The translations under genes and the position numbers were made by a program. A stretch of DNA of 64,000 nt, taken from contig NZ_CP019431.1 in the NCBI RefSeq assembly GCF_009866765.1, forward strand, positions 3,286,001 through 3,350,000, given 5' to 3'. The notes below the pieces were generated by a model, which searched no databases, was not told the origin of the DNA, and saw only the letters and a program-made list of their open reading frames with translations. The stretch comes from Pseudomonas sp. S35. Its GTDB lineage: Bacteria > Pseudomonadota > Gammaproteobacteria > Pseudomonadales > Pseudomonadaceae. Each line of letters begins with the position of its first letter. The stretch's first letter is position 1. Of the stretch, positions 44,789 through 54,844 are shown in pieces.

Positions 44789-45982
44789 TCATGTGGACGG
44801 ACTCAGAGGCAGGCAGACACGGAACAAGGCGCCTTCGCCGATCTGGCTTTCGACTTCGATGGTACCGCCATGGGCCGCCACGATCTGCTCGGAAATAAAC
44901 AGCCCAAGGCCCAGCCCCGCCGCCACTTGGCTGGCGGATACACGCTCGAACTGCTGGAAAATACGCTTCTGGTTCTCTTCGCTGATGCCAATGCCACGGT
45001 CACGCACTTCAATCCGGGCTTCACCATGCTCGGCATACACCCGTACGTCCACTGGGCTCTTGGCCCCATAGCGCAGGGCATTGGTCAGCAGATTGGTCAC
45101 CACTTGTTCGATGCGGAACTCGTCCCAGTTGCCCTCTACAGACCCTTCGGCAACCAGTTGCATTGAGGAGTCGGCTGCGGCCACTTGCGGTGCAAAGTTG
45201 TGCACCAGGCTGCTGACCAACTGCGTCAGGTCAAAGCGCGCGGGGCGGATCGACAGCTTGCCGGTGCGGATGCGCGACACGTCGAGCATGTCTTCGATCA
45301 AACGGATCAAGCTCTGGATCTGGCGCTCATCGCGGTCAACCATTGCGTGCATCTTGTCCAGGGTGAACGCCGCTGCGTTGTCCCGGGCGAGGTGCATCTT
45401 GCGCAGCTGCGTCTCCAGGATCAGCCCGTTGAGCGGCGTACGCACCTCGTGGGCGACGATCGACATAAAGTCGTCACGCATGCGCACCGCCTGTTCCAGC
45501 TCTGCCTGAGTGGCCTGCAAGCGTGCCAACAGCAGTTCCTGCTCGCGACGGCTGCGCTCCAGGGCTTCAACCTGTTGTTTCATCGCCTTGCTCTGGCGGT
45601 ACAGGTCGACAAAGATATTGACCTTGCTCTTGACCGCATGGATATCCAGCGGTTTGTGCAAAAAGTCGACGGCGCCGCTTTCATAGCCCTTGAACGCATA
45701 GTTCAGCTCACGCCCGGCTGCACTCACGAACACAATCGGAATGTTCTTGGTCTTTTCGGTGCCGCGCATCAGTTCAGCCAACTCGAAGCCGTTCATGCCG
45801 GGCATTTGCACGTCGAGAATCGCCATGGCGAACTCGTGCTCCAGCAACAGCGACAAGGCCTCATCGGCGCTCAAGGCCTTGAAGACCTGACGGTCCTCAC
45901 GCTTGATCAGCGCTTCGAGGGCGAGCAGGTTTTCCGGCAGATCGTCGACGATCAGCAGTTTGGCCTGGACAGTACTTAACAT
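44789..45982 (-). CDS. Receiver-histidine kinase protein
   Basis: This 397-residue soluble kinase has an N-terminal receiver (about 5-125; VDDLPEN, acceptor in AILDVQMPGMNG, Lys in FLHKPLD). A coiled coil follows (about 125-165), then HisKA with SIVAHEVRTPLNGL (phospho-His in AHEVRTP) and HATPase with DRGIGISEEN and GLGLGLFIS. This order (REC first) means another kinase may control it. It overlaps cheB by 7 bases. Confidence 0.9.
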   Translation of the reverse strand: MLSTVQAKLLIVDDLPENLLALEALIKREDRQVFKALSADEALSLLLEHEFAMAILDVQMPGMNGFELAELMRGTEKTKNIPIVFVSAAGRELNYAFKGYESGAVDFLHKPLDIHAVKSKVNIFVDLYRQSKAMKQQVEALERSRREQELLLARLQATQAELEQAVRMRDDFMSIVAHEVRTPLNGLILETQLRKMHLARDNAAAFTLDKMHAMVDRDERQIQSLIRLIEDMLDVSRIRTGKLSIRPARFDLTQLVSSLVHNFAPQVAAADSSMQLVAEGSVEGNWDEFRIEQVVTNLLTNALRYGAKSPVDVRVYAEHGEARIEVRDRGIGISEENQKRIFQQFERVSASQVAAGLGLGLFISEQIVAAHGGTIEVESQIGEGALFRVCLPLSPST

Positions 45983-46575
45983 GGGGAGGATTCCAGCAAA
46001 GCCAGCAACGAGCCAATCTGGCTCAGAGTCATAATGTGGTCAGGTGTGTGTAACGCCAGGGCCGCCAGGGGCATTACGGCAATCCGCGCTTCCTTGGGGT
46101 CCTGTACCACCGTGGTGCCGCCGCACTGGTGAGCGTGGACCAGTCCGCGCGCACCGTCCTGGTTGGCGCCCGTCAGCAGAATCGCCAACAGGCCTTTGCC
46201 ATAGGTATCGGCAGCCGATGCAAACAGGTAATCAATCGCCGGCCGCGAATGGTGCACACGGTCTTCCTGGCTCAGGGACAGGCTGCGGTCATGCTCCACC
46301 GACAAGTGATAGCCAGGCCCGGCAAAATACAAGGTGCCCGCCTCGATCACTTCTTTGTCCCGCGCTTCATGTACCGGGACCCGCAGACGCCGGGCAAACA
46401 CTTCGGCCAACTGGCTGCGGCGCTCATCCGGCAAGTGCAGCACCGCAATGATTGGCAGCCCGAAGCCCTCAGGCAGGTCGGCAAAAATAGTCAGCAACGC
46501 CTCGACACCGCCGGCGGACGCGCCGACGACGATGGCTTCGATCCCGCGAACCGGGCTGGTTGCAACGTCGTTCAT
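45976..46575 (-). CDS. cheB: CheB-type methylesterase without receiver
   Basis: The start MNDVATSPVRG overlaps the cheR stop (ATGA); longer in-frame starts lie inside cheR. About 199 residues make only the methylesterase domain: VVGASAGGVEAL with the catalytic Ser, AVLHLPDERRSQ with the His, and LLTGANQDGARGL with the Asp. Chemotaxis CheB usually has an N-terminal receiver of 120 residues, absent here. With CheR and kinases next to it, it probably serves a non-flagellar signalling array or modifies the neighbouring kinase. Confidence 0.9.
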   Translation of the reverse strand: MNDVATSPVRGIEAIVVGASAGGVEALLTIFADLPEGFGLPIIAVLHLPDERRSQLAEVFARRLRVPVHEARDKEVIEAGTLYFAGPGYHLSVEHDRSLSLSQEDRVHHSRPAIDYLFASAADTYGKGLLAILLTGANQDGARGLVHAHQCGGTTVVQDPKEARIAVMPLAALALHTPDHIMTLSQIGSLLALLESSPC

Positions 46576-47402
46576 GATTTGCGGTAGATCCGTTCCTGCT
46601 TGACCAAGGGTTCGAATTGCTTGCTGTAGGCAGAAAAATCCAAGGTCTCTTTGCTGCCCAACACCAGAAAGCCGCGATGACACAGCGACTCATGAAACAA
46701 CCCAAACGCTCTATCCTGAAGCTTTTTATTGAAGTAAATCAATACGTTACGACACGAAATTAATTGAGTTTCTGAGAATACACTGTCGGTCGCCAAACTG
46801 TGGTCAGCAAAGGTGACATTCTCACGCAGCGTCTTGTCGAAGATCGCGTAATCGTAAGCCGCAGTGTAGTAGTCGGCAAATGAACGTTGTCCACCCGCCT
46901 GCTGATAGTTGGCGGTGTAGGCACGCACATTCGCCAGGGAGAAGATGCCCTGCTTGGCTTTATCCAGCGAGGCCGGGTTGATATCGGTAGCGTAGATGAT
47001 CGTGCGCTCCAGCAACCCCTCTTCGCGCAGCAGAATCGCCATGGAGTACACCTCTTCCCCTGTGCTGCAGCCAGCGATCCAGATCTTGATCGAGGGATAG
47101 GTTTTGAGCAGCGGCACCACCTCTTGGCGGATCGCCAGGAAGTGCGAAGGGTCGCGAAACATCTCGCTCACCGGGATCGTCAAGAATTGCAGCAACTGCA
47201 TAAACGCCGCCGGGTCGTGCAGCACCCGCTCCTGCAATGCCGAAATCGTCGCGCAGTCAAACTGGCGCAAGGCATGGGCCACACGGCGCTTGACCGACGC
47301 GCCGGAATAGTCGCGAAAGTCATAGCTGTATTTGAGGTAAATCGCCTCGATCAACAGGCGCAGCTCAATATCGCTGCTTTTTTCCAAAAAACAGTGCTCC
47401 AC
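46572..47402 (-). CDS. cheR: CheR-type protein glutamate methyltransferase
   Basis: This 276-residue SAM-dependent enzyme methylates glutamates of receptors. It has an N-terminal helical domain (about 10-80), SVSEMFRDPSHFLAIR near 77-92, and the SAM motif IWIAGCSTGEEVYSMAILL near 107-125. ISCRNVLIYF follows near 217-226. The start is GTG, directly abutting the stop of the upstream hybrid kinase gene, so translation is coupled. There is no TPR tail. The substrate is unknown because no chemoreceptor is in this operon. Confidence 0.92.
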   Translation of the reverse strand: MEHCFLEKSSDIELRLLIEAIYLKYSYDFRDYSGASVKRRVAHALRQFDCATISALQERVLHDPAAFMQLLQFLTIPVSEMFRDPSHFLAIRQEVVPLLKTYPSIKIWIAGCSTGEEVYSMAILLREEGLLERTIIYATDINPASLDKAKQGIFSLANVRAYTANYQQAGGQRSFADYYTAAYDYAIFDKTLRENVTFADHSLATDSVFSETQLISCRNVLIYFNKKLQDRAFGLFHESLCHRGFLVLGSKETLDFSAYSKQFEPLVKQERIYRKS

Positions 47403-50400
47403 TTAAATGCGTTCCATCTTCGGTAGCCACACGCGAATCAGCGAGAACAGACGGTCCAGGTCAATCGGCTTGGCCAGGTAATCGTTGGAGCCCGCCGCAA
47501 GGCAACGCTCCTGATCGTCCTTCATCGCCTTGGCCGTTACCGCGATAATCGGCAGTTTCTTCCAACGCGGGTCCTGGCGGATCAAGGCAGTTGCTTCGTA
47601 GCCGTCCATCTCCGGCATCATCACGTCCATCAGCACCAGGTCGATGTCTTCGACTTCATTGAGTTTGTCGATGGCTTCGCGGCCATTACGCCCGATGACC
47701 ACCACGGCGCCTTTGTGCTCCAGGGCGCTGGTCAGGGCGAAGATGTTACGCACATCATCATCCACCAGCAGGATTTTGCGCCCCTCGAAGACCTTGTCGC
47801 GGCTGCGGGCGGTCTTGAGCATCTTCTGGCGTTCATGGGACAGCTGGGATTCGATTTTGTGCAGAAAGAGTGTGACCTCATCCAGCAGGCGTTCCGGTGA
47901 ACGCGCGCCCTTGATGATGATAGAGCGCGAATATTTGCGCAGTTCGGCCTCTTCATCGCGTGTCAGGTTGCGCCCGGTGTAGACGATCACGGGCGGGAAC
48001 GAGCAGATGTCTTCGGTGGCCATGCGCTTGAGCAGCTCGTTGCCGAGCATGTCCGGGAGCTTGAGGTCGATGATCATGCAGTCGTAGACGTTGCTACGCA
48101 GCAGGTCGAGCGCTTCCTGGGCAAAGCCGACGGCGGTGATCTCGATATCGTCGTCGCCGATCAGGCGGGCGATGCTATCGCGTTGCAGGTCGTCGTCTTC
48201 GACCAGCAGTACGCGCTTGACCTTCTGGGTCAGCTTGGCTTCCAGGCGCGCAAACACGTCCTTGAGCTCTTCGCGGGTGGTGGGTTTGACCGCATACCCG
48301 ATGGCGCCCATGTGCATGGCGGCTTCGACACGGTCTTCCACGGAAATCACATGCACGGGGATATGGCGCGTGTTGGCGTGCTCCTTGAGGCGCTGCAGCA
48401 CGGTCAAGCCGGAATGGTCCGGCAAGCGCATGTCCAGCAGGATCGCGTCGGGAATGTATTCCTCGGCCAGGTTGTAGCCTTCATCGGCACCATGGGCCAC
48501 CAGGCAGTGGTAACCCAGTTCGTGGGCCAGGTCGAACAGGATGCGCGCAAAGTTGGGCTCGTCTTCCACCACCAGGATGCAACGGGTGGTGAATGGCGCC
48601 TTGTCACGGTCATCGGCAAAGCGTGGGATCAGGTTCGCATCAGCCATCGGCAACGGCGAGACCTTGACTGGCGTCGGTGCTGGCGCCGCCACGGCGTGGC
48701 GTGGTTGTTCGATGGGCGGCGCGTCTGCCTCGCGTTCTATGTACTGCTGCGGCAACACCAGGGTAAACACACTGCCCTTGCCCGGTTCACTGGTCACGCT
48801 GATATAGCCACCGAGCAAGGTGGCCAGGTCGCGGGAAATCGACAGGCCCAGCCCCGTACCGCCATAACGGCGGTTGGTGGTGCCGTCGGCCTGGCGGAAG
48901 GCTTCGAAGATGCTTTCCTGCTGGTCCGGGGCGATGCCGATACCAGAATCGCGCACGGTGAAGGCAATGCCCTCCCCCGGCGCGCGGGATACGGACAAGC
49001 TGACGTCGCCCTGCTCAGTGAACTTGACCGCGTTGGACAGCAGGTTTTTCAGGATCTGCTCCAGGCGCTGGCGATCGGTGAACAGCATGAGCGGAGCGCC
49101 GGGCTGCACTTCCACCTGGAACCCCAGCTTGCGATCAGCCGCCAGCGGCTCGAACATGCCACGCAGCCCGTCCACCAGCCGCGCCACACTGGAGTTTTCC
49201 GGGCGAACTTCCAGCTTGCCGGCTTCCACCTTGGAAATGTCCAGAATATCGTTGATCAGGTTGAGCAGATCATTGCCGGCCGAGTAGATCGATTCGGCGA
49301 ACTTGACCTGTTCGGCGCTGAGGTTTTCCTGGGGATTCTCGGCCAGCAACTTGGCCAGGATCAGCGAACTGTTGAGCGGTGTGCGCAGTTCATGGGACAT
49401 GTTGGCGAGGAATTCGGATTTGTACTTGCTGGAGCGCTGCAATTCGTCGGCGCGCTCTTCCAGCTCACGCTGGGCCTGGTTGAGCTCGATGTTCTTGTGG
49501 TCCATGGCGTCGCGCTGCTCGGCCAGCGTCTGGGTTTGCTCGGCCAGTTGCTCGTTGGTCTGTTCCAGCTCGGCCTGTTGGGTTTCCAGGTGGGCCTGGG
49601 ACTCCTTGAGGATGCGTGACTGCTCTTCCAGCTCCTCGTTGGCCGTCTTGAGTTCTTCTTGCTGCACTTGCAGCTCTTCGTTGAGCTGCTGGGTTTCGGC
49701 CAGCACTTCCTGCAGACGCTGGCGATAACGCGCGGCCTCAATGGAGGTGCCAATGTTACCGGCGATCAGTTCCAGCAATTCGACATCGCGCTCATCCAGT
49801 GTGCGCAAGAAGCCCAGCTCGATCACTCCATTGACGCGGTCGTCATCGCTGGTCGGCATCACCAGCACGCTGCGGGTGGTGCCTTCGCCGAGGCCAGAGC
49901 TGACTTTGAAGTAGTCCACCGGCACATCGTCCAGGCGAATCAGGCGATCAAGCTGTGCCGCCTGGCCGACGATGCCTTCATCGGCGTAGATCGACTGTTC
50001 CAACTGCTCCTGATCGCGGGAGAAACCATACGTGGCCACCCGCTTGAGGCCTCCGTGTTCCTCACGAACATACAGCGCCGCCACCGCCGACCCCATGTAT
50101 TGGGCGAAAAACTGCAGGATATTGCGCCCCAGCATGTTCAAGGTCAGTTGGCCCAGCACTTGCTCCGCCAGTTCGGTTTGCCCGTTGCGCAGCCAAGCCT
50201 GCTGTTCCAGGCGAAGTGCGATCTTCTGTTGTGAGGCGAGGGTCTTGGCGTAATTGCCTGATAGCGCAATTAGATTCTTCCTGCCGATATACGCCAGAAA
50301 GCCACTCAAGCCGAGTACGAACGCCAGGTAAAGGGTGACACTGATCACCGTAGTACGCGTGACTTCCTCGTTGCGGGTAAGACGGAACTGCTGCTCCATC

Positions 50401-50900
50401 GCCACGGCTTCGTCGTACTCCTTACGAATCTCATCGGTCAGGCGTTTGCCACGGCCGGCCTTGACCGCACTGCGGTAATCACCACTCTGGCGCTGCATAT
50501 CAATCATCGACTGAGCGTATGTGTTCCACTCGGCCTGCATGGCCTCCAACCTCTTCAGCCGGTCGACCTGTTGCGGGTTGTCCGCCACCAGCTCCTGCAA
50601 ATTACGCAGATCGGCAATGATCCGCGGCTTGGCCACCTCGTACGGGTCGAGGAAATGCTCGTCACCGGTGATCAGAAAGCCGCGCATGCCGGTTTCCAGG
50701 TCCACCGTCAGCTTGGACGACTCGTTGAGGTTGTTGATGACCCGGTCGGTGTGCTCCACCCACTTGATCACCGTCAGCAAATAGGTAATCAGGCAGACGA
50801 AAAACACTGCGCTGAGAACACCCACCCCGAGAGGCAGGGCCACATTTCGGCTCAGGAGGTTACGAAAGCTTTTTTCATCGACTGACGACGCGGGAGTCAT
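47403..50900 (-). CDS. CHASE3-GAF hybrid histidine kinase with three receivers
   Basis: The product is about 1165 residues from the ATG at 50900 (AAGG about 7 bases upstream); starts up to 50945 are possible. It has a membrane helix (about 22-42), a CHASE3 sensor (about 45-190; METGMRGFLITGDEHFL motif), helix 2 and a GAF domain (about 240-400). A long Glu/Gln-rich coiled coil follows (about 400-500), then HisKA (FLANMSHELRTPLNSS), HATPase (DSGIGIAPDQ, GTGLGLSIS) and three receivers with acceptor Asp in LLDMRLPDHSG, IIDLKLPDMLG and LMDVMMPEMDGYE. It leads an operon with cheR, cheB and two more phosphorelay genes. Confidence 0.92.
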   Translation of the reverse strand: MTPASSVDEKSFRNLLSRNVALPLGVGVLSAVFFVCLITYLLTVIKWVEHTDRVINNLNESSKLTVDLETGMRGFLITGDEHFLDPYEVAKPRIIADLRNLQELVADNPQQVDRLKRLEAMQAEWNTYAQSMIDMQRQSGDYRSAVKAGRGKRLTDEIRKEYDEAVAMEQQFRLTRNEEVTRTTVISVTLYLAFVLGLSGFLAYIGRKNLIALSGNYAKTLASQQKIALRLEQQAWLRNGQTELAEQVLGQLTLNMLGRNILQFFAQYMGSAVAALYVREEHGGLKRVATYGFSRDQEQLEQSIYADEGIVGQAAQLDRLIRLDDVPVDYFKVSSGLGEGTTRSVLVMPTSDDDRVNGVIELGFLRTLDERDVELLELIAGNIGTSIEAARYRQRLQEVLAETQQLNEELQVQQEELKTANEELEEQSRILKESQAHLETQQAELEQTNEQLAEQTQTLAEQRDAMDHKNIELNQAQRELEERADELQRSSKYKSEFLANMSHELRTPLNSSLILAKLLAENPQENLSAEQVKFAESIYSAGNDLLNLINDILDISKVEAGKLEVRPENSSVARLVDGLRGMFEPLAADRKLGFQVEVQPGAPLMLFTDRQRLEQILKNLLSNAVKFTEQGDVSLSVSRAPGEGIAFTVRDSGIGIAPDQQESIFEAFRQADGTTNRRYGGTGLGLSISRDLATLLGGYISVTSEPGKGSVFTLVLPQQYIEREADAPPIEQPRHAVAAPAPTPVKVSPLPMADANLIPRFADDRDKAPFTTRCILVVEDEPNFARILFDLAHELGYHCLVAHGADEGYNLAEEYIPDAILLDMRLPDHSGLTVLQRLKEHANTRHIPVHVISVEDRVEAAMHMGAIGYAVKPTTREELKDVFARLEAKLTQKVKRVLLVEDDDLQRDSIARLIGDDDIEITAVGFAQEALDLLRSNVYDCMIIDLKLPDMLGNELLKRMATEDICSFPPVIVYTGRNLTRDEEAELRKYSRSIIIKGARSPERLLDEVTLFLHKIESQLSHERQKMLKTARSRDKVFEGRKILLVDDDVRNIFALTSALEHKGAVVVIGRNGREAIDKLNEVEDIDLVLMDVMMPEMDGYEATALIRQDPRWKKLPIIAVTAKAMKDDQERCLAAGSNDYLAKPIDLDRLFSLIRVWLPKMERI

Positions 50901-51231
50901 GGGCATGCCTTGGCCAAGTGCGGAAAAACGGGAAGTTTGCCCCAAAGTCGCGGTAAAGGGCTACGTTTCTGATCATCTACGCCGATCCGCAACGGTTTAA
51001 ACCGCGGCTTGACCAAGACTCTGCGATCCAAGAATCAAACAGGTAACGCAAATGAAGGGCGTGCTGACGGGGCGTTTGACATGCTTTCTCCGCGGATGCG
51101 CAACGGGACATTTTCCTACATTCGCGTCACAATGCCTGCGCCAACGGAACTTGCCGAGATTGACGCGACTCATTAGAGAATGGTCTTTCAACCGCTAAAG
51201 ACCTGCCTTCCATTTCTCGGGAATTTTGATT
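50901..51231. promoter_or_regulatory. Divergent region between the hybrid kinase and a receiver gene
   Basis: These 331 bases hold no credible gene; short open frames lack ribosome sites. They should contain both promoters. I see no clear sigma-70 or sigma-54 consensus or long inverted repeat. Confidence 0.4.
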
Positions 51232-51597
51232 ATGTCCGCTACCCCCTCCACCATCCTTGTCGTCGAAGACGACGCTATCGTGCGCATGCTGATCGTCGAT
51301 GTGCTAGAGGAGTTGGAGTTCAAGGTGCTTGAAGCCGCCGATGCCGAAGCGGCGCTCAAAACGGTTCAAGACACCGACACTGTGATCGACCTGATGATGA
51401 CCGACGTTGGCTTGCCCGATATGGACGGCAAGCAATTGGCCATCAAAGTCCGTGAACTGCGCCCTTCCCTGCCGATCCTGTTCGCCAGCGGCTACGCCGA
51501 AAACATCGATGTTCCCGCCGGCCTGCAAGTGATCGCCAAGCCATTCTCGATCGATCAACTGCGCGACAAAGTCAAATCGATGCTGCCCAGCGCCTGA
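51232..51597 (+). CDS. Single-domain response regulator
   Basis: This 121-residue receiver starts at MSATPSTILVVEDDA; a TTG two codons earlier is possible. Acidic pair VEDDA, acceptor Asp in MMTDVGLPDMDG, FASGYAEN and Lys in VIAKPFS are all present. It resembles the receiver of the hybrid kinase at 42600-44270 and faces away from the large kinase operon, so it may be a shared phosphate sink. Confidence 0.88.
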   Translation: MSATPSTILVVEDDAIVRMLIVDVLEELEFKVLEAADAEAALKTVQDTDTVIDLMMTDVGLPDMDGKQLAIKVRELRPSLPILFASGYAENIDVPAGLQVIAKPFSIDQLRDKVKSMLPSA

Positions 51598-51730
51598 TTC
51601 TGTCGCCAGCGTCATAACGTGCCGCAGTTCACCTTGTTTGCAGGGATTAACGTGACGTTCGGGAAATAAAACCGGAAACTCGCAGCCTTCATTCCCCGTC
51701 ACCCAAAGCCCTCTGGAAGGACGCAACAAC

Positions 51731-53131
51731 ATGATTGGAAAACCGACGCGCCTGCTGTTGGCGAGCCTCTCGATACTCATGAGTACCGCCGCCTGGGCCG
51801 ATTTCACCGCGACCCCGAGCGAAGCGCGCGCCATCGCCAAGGAAGCCTACCTGTACGGCTACCCGGTGGTGCAGATGTACAAGACGCTCTACACCCAGGC
51901 CATCGACAAAGGCGGCGCGAACTTCAAGGCACCGTTCAACCGTATCGGCAATACCGCCCAGGTGTTCACCCCCAAGGACACGGCGTTCGCTACACCGAAC
52001 TCCGACACGCCCTACTCCTTCGTCTGGATGGACTTGCGCAGCGAGCCGTTGGTACTGACCCTGCCCAAGATCGAAGACAACCGTTACTACTCGGTTCAAC
52101 TGATCGACCTCTACACCCAGAACTTCGCCTACTTGGGCACCCGCAGCACCGGCAACAACGGTGGCCATTACATGATCGCCGGCCCCGACTGGAAAGGTCA
52201 GCAGCCGGTGGACGTGGACCGCGTGGTGTACAGCGAAAGCAACATCGCCTATGCCCTGTATCGCACGCAGTTGTTTGACGAGAAGGACCTGAGCAAGGTC
52301 AAGCAGATCCAAAACGGCTATAAAGTGCAGCCCCTGAGCAGCTACGTGAAGCAGGCCGCCCCGGCCAAAGCGCCGAAAGTCGAATGGCCCAAGCCCCTGG
52401 CGACCATGACCGAAGGCCCCCAGCTGTTTCGCTACCTGAATTTCATGCTGGCGTTCGCCGCGCCCCAGGACAGTGAAAAAGACCTGCTGGCGCGCTTTGC
52501 CAAAATCGGCATCGCCCCCGGCGCGCCGTTCAAGCTCAACCAACTGACTGGCGAACAGCGCAAGGCCTTGGAAGATGGCATCAGCGACGCTCGCGCCGAG
52601 TTTGCCGCGTTCAAAAAAGACAAAGTCGACACGCACCAGATCACCAGCGCAGACCTGTTCGGCAACCGCGACCACCTGAACAACAACTATCTGTACCGTT
52701 ACGCCGGTGCGGACATGGGCATCTTCGGTAACTCCAGCGATGAAGCGGCGCACATGAGCTACTTCGTCGACAGCGAAGGCAAGCCCGCCAACGGTGCACG
52801 CCACAGCTACACCCTGCACTTTGCCAAGGACCAGTTGCCACCGGCCGATGCGTTCTGGTCGCTGACCCTGTACGACGCCAAGACCAAGCTGCTGGTGCCC
52901 AACCACAAGAAACGCTACCTGATCAATTCGCACATGCTGCCCGACCTCAAGCGGGACGCCGATGGCGGCCTGACCTTGGCGTTGCAGCATCACGAGCCGC
53001 CCAAGGCGGAACAGAGCAATTGGTTGCCGGCCCCACCCGGCCCGTTTTACGCAATCCTGCGGATTTACCTGCCCAAGCCTGAGGTGGGTTCCGGTCAGTG
53101 GAAACTACCGCCACTGACACCGCTGAAGTAA
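51731..53131 (+). CDS. DUF1254/DUF1214 exported protein
   Basis: This 466-residue protein has a signal peptide (cut near AWA, about residue 20). A DUF1254 domain follows (about 45-180; YLYGYPVVQMYKTLY, TPNSDTPYSFVWMDL, YSVQLIDLYTQNFAYLG) and then a DUF1214 domain (about 330-460; SYTLHFAKDQLPPADAFWSLTLYD in part, PAPPGPFYAILRIYLPKP). It is periplasmic and beta-rich. The family is widespread and its activity is not established. Monocistronic. Confidence 0.9.
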   Translation: MIGKPTRLLLASLSILMSTAAWADFTATPSEARAIAKEAYLYGYPVVQMYKTLYTQAIDKGGANFKAPFNRIGNTAQVFTPKDTAFATPNSDTPYSFVWMDLRSEPLVLTLPKIEDNRYYSVQLIDLYTQNFAYLGTRSTGNNGGHYMIAGPDWKGQQPVDVDRVVYSESNIAYALYRTQLFDEKDLSKVKQIQNGYKVQPLSSYVKQAAPAKAPKVEWPKPLATMTEGPQLFRYLNFMLAFAAPQDSEKDLLARFAKIGIAPGAPFKLNQLTGEQRKALEDGISDARAEFAAFKKDKVDTHQITSADLFGNRDHLNNNYLYRYAGADMGIFGNSSDEAAHMSYFVDSEGKPANGARHSYTLHFAKDQLPPADAFWSLTLYDAKTKLLVPNHKKRYLINSHMLPDLKRDADGGLTLALQHHEPPKAEQSNWLPAPPGPFYAILRIYLPKPEVGSGQWKLPPLTPLK

Positions 53132-53293
53132 CACCACGTGCTCGGTCGTGTCCACGTCAGACCGGGCCGTGAATCCCAGAATCAGGCGGATACAGGGCAT
53201 TGCAACTGCACAGCACTTCCCTGAACTACCGCTGGTTTGTCACCCAATAAAACAGGTAAGGTTCGCGCGATTGCTTAGGGAGTTGCACCGCAC

Positions 53294-54844
53294 ATGACTT
53301 GCTGGAATGTCCTCGGCCTGACACCGGATGCCGATAGCCGCACGATCAAGCGCCAATACGCCGCCTTGCTGAAACAGACCCGCCCGGACGATGACCCGGA
53401 GGGGTTTCAGCGCCTGCGCGAAGCTTACGAGGCTGCACTTGCATGGAACCCGGATGAGCAGGTCGCTGGCGACGTGCTTATCGAGACCTGCGACCAAACC
53501 CTCGCCCAGCATTACCAGGCGGCCATGACCGATGGCACCGCGCTGTTGCTGGAAGTCCACCTGTTGCAGCGCTGTATCGACGGCGATCTGAATGCCGATG
53601 ACACGCGGTGGGCCTTCGAGACCTTCAGCTGGCTGACCGCTTGGCAGCGGTTGGAATTACCCGCCGAATTGATCGGCACCCTGGAGTTCCAGCAGCGAAC
53701 CCAGTTGCAGCAACCTCTGCACGAGGCCCTTGGGCACAAAGACGACGCCGCGTTCCTGGCCGCCTACGCTGCTACACGGGGCGAGTATGCCTGGGTGAAC
53801 AATCATCCCCACGCCGATTGGTTCAACGAATGGTTGGCCAGGCTGCTGGCCAATCATCACTACTGGTCGAGCACGGTATTCGAAGCGGTGTGCGCCGGGC
53901 AAAACTGGCACGGTGGCGTAGACCATGGCTGCCCGGCCGGCGATTGGGCGCAGATATTAAAACGCCAGCAAGGGCCTGCCTTTATGGCGCGCCAACGTGC
54001 ATTGGCCGCAGAACCACCGTACAGCCCACACCAGCGTGCCGCCCGTTTACTGCTGGCACCGATGAGCCTGGGCCAGCGCCGCGCCTTCGCCCAGCGTTTC
54101 GACGAATACGACTGGAAGGCCTGCCAGCAACTCAGTGCCGACATTTATGCCGACCACACCAGCGTCGCCGAAGGCATGCCCGGTGGCACGGTGTATTTCT
54201 GGCAGGGCTGGGAGTCGGCCATGGACACCTGGCCGTGGATCGTTGCACTGGTATTGAGCTGCCTGGTCGGTGCGCTGGTAAAGGCTGAAGACTTGGCCGG
54301 CAAGGTGATACCGACGTTGGGCCAGGGGATCTTGTGGTCCATCGGCGCCGTGGTCTGTGCGGGCATCGCCTGGCAGGCCTGGCGACCGCTGGCCCACCAA
54401 TACCGGGTGTTCGATGAACAGCTGAGCCAACGTTTGCCGCGCTCGCTCAGCCCAACCCACTTGCCGTTGCTGCCGATACGCGACCTGGTGCCCGGCCTGG
54501 TTCTGGCGGCAGCGTTGGGTTACGTGTTGAGCCCATTCGCCAGCCTGACCCTGGTGGTCGTGCTGGCGCTGGTAGGGTTGATCAAGCGCCCGTTCATGAA
54601 CCAGCACACACCGTGGACCGCCCGCCATCCGCGCTGGGCCGTACTCAGCGGCGCACTTTTCCTGGTCGGCGCAGTCGCGCTCTACGCCGGCTTGAAGATG
54701 CTCGACAACCAGCATCTGCTCACCCGCAATCAAGGCCTGCAACAGTGGACCGAACGCCTGTGCAGCCGCATGCCTCGCAGCGTGGTCGAGTGCCAGGCAC
54801 CCGCCACCCAGGCGCAGTGGTACGGCCAGGAGGCCAAGCCATGA
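53294..54844 (+). CDS. Atypical J-domain membrane protein
   Basis: This 516-residue protein has an N-terminal J-like domain (1-50; CWNVLGLTPDADSRTIKRQYAALLKQTRPDDDPEGF in part). The HPD tripeptide needed to stimulate DnaK is replaced by RPD. A helical middle part of about 250 residues is followed by four or so membrane helices (about 315-470) and a short Cys-containing tail. It overlaps the next gene by ATGA. The lost His suggests it no longer works as a normal co-chaperone. Confidence 0.78.
   Translation: MTCWNVLGLTPDADSRTIKRQYAALLKQTRPDDDPEGFQRLREAYEAALAWNPDEQVAGDVLIETCDQTLAQHYQAAMTDGTALLLEVHLLQRCIDGDLNADDTRWAFETFSWLTAWQRLELPAELIGTLEFQQRTQLQQPLHEALGHKDDAAFLAAYAATRGEYAWVNNHPHADWFNEWLARLLANHHYWSSTVFEAVCAGQNWHGGVDHGCPAGDWAQILKRQQGPAFMARQRALAAEPPYSPHQRAARLLLAPMSLGQRRAFAQRFDEYDWKACQQLSADIYADHTSVAEGMPGGTVYFWQGWESAMDTWPWIVALVLSCLVGALVKAEDLAGKVIPTLGQGILWSIGAVVCAGIAWQAWRPLAHQYRVFDEQLSQRLPRSLSPTHLPLLPIRDLVPGLVLAAALGYVLSPFASLTLVVVLALVGLIKRPFMNQHTPWTARHPRWAVLSGALFLVGAVALYAGLKMLDNQHLLTRNQGLQQWTERLCSRMPRSVVECQAPATQAQWYGQEAKP

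Noticed and set aside
48183..49619. 478-codon plus-strand frame opposite the triple-receiver kinase
   Set aside because: Antisense shadow of HisKA, HATPase and receiver domains; composition is repetitive.
50997..51191. 64-codon minus-strand frame in the kinase/receiver intergenic region
   Set aside because: It has no ribosome site, no recognisable motif, and lies in a probable promoter region.
51689..52993. 434-codon minus-strand frame opposite the DUF1254 gene
   Set aside because: The DUF1254 gene has a signal peptide and conserved domains; the antisense frame has neither.
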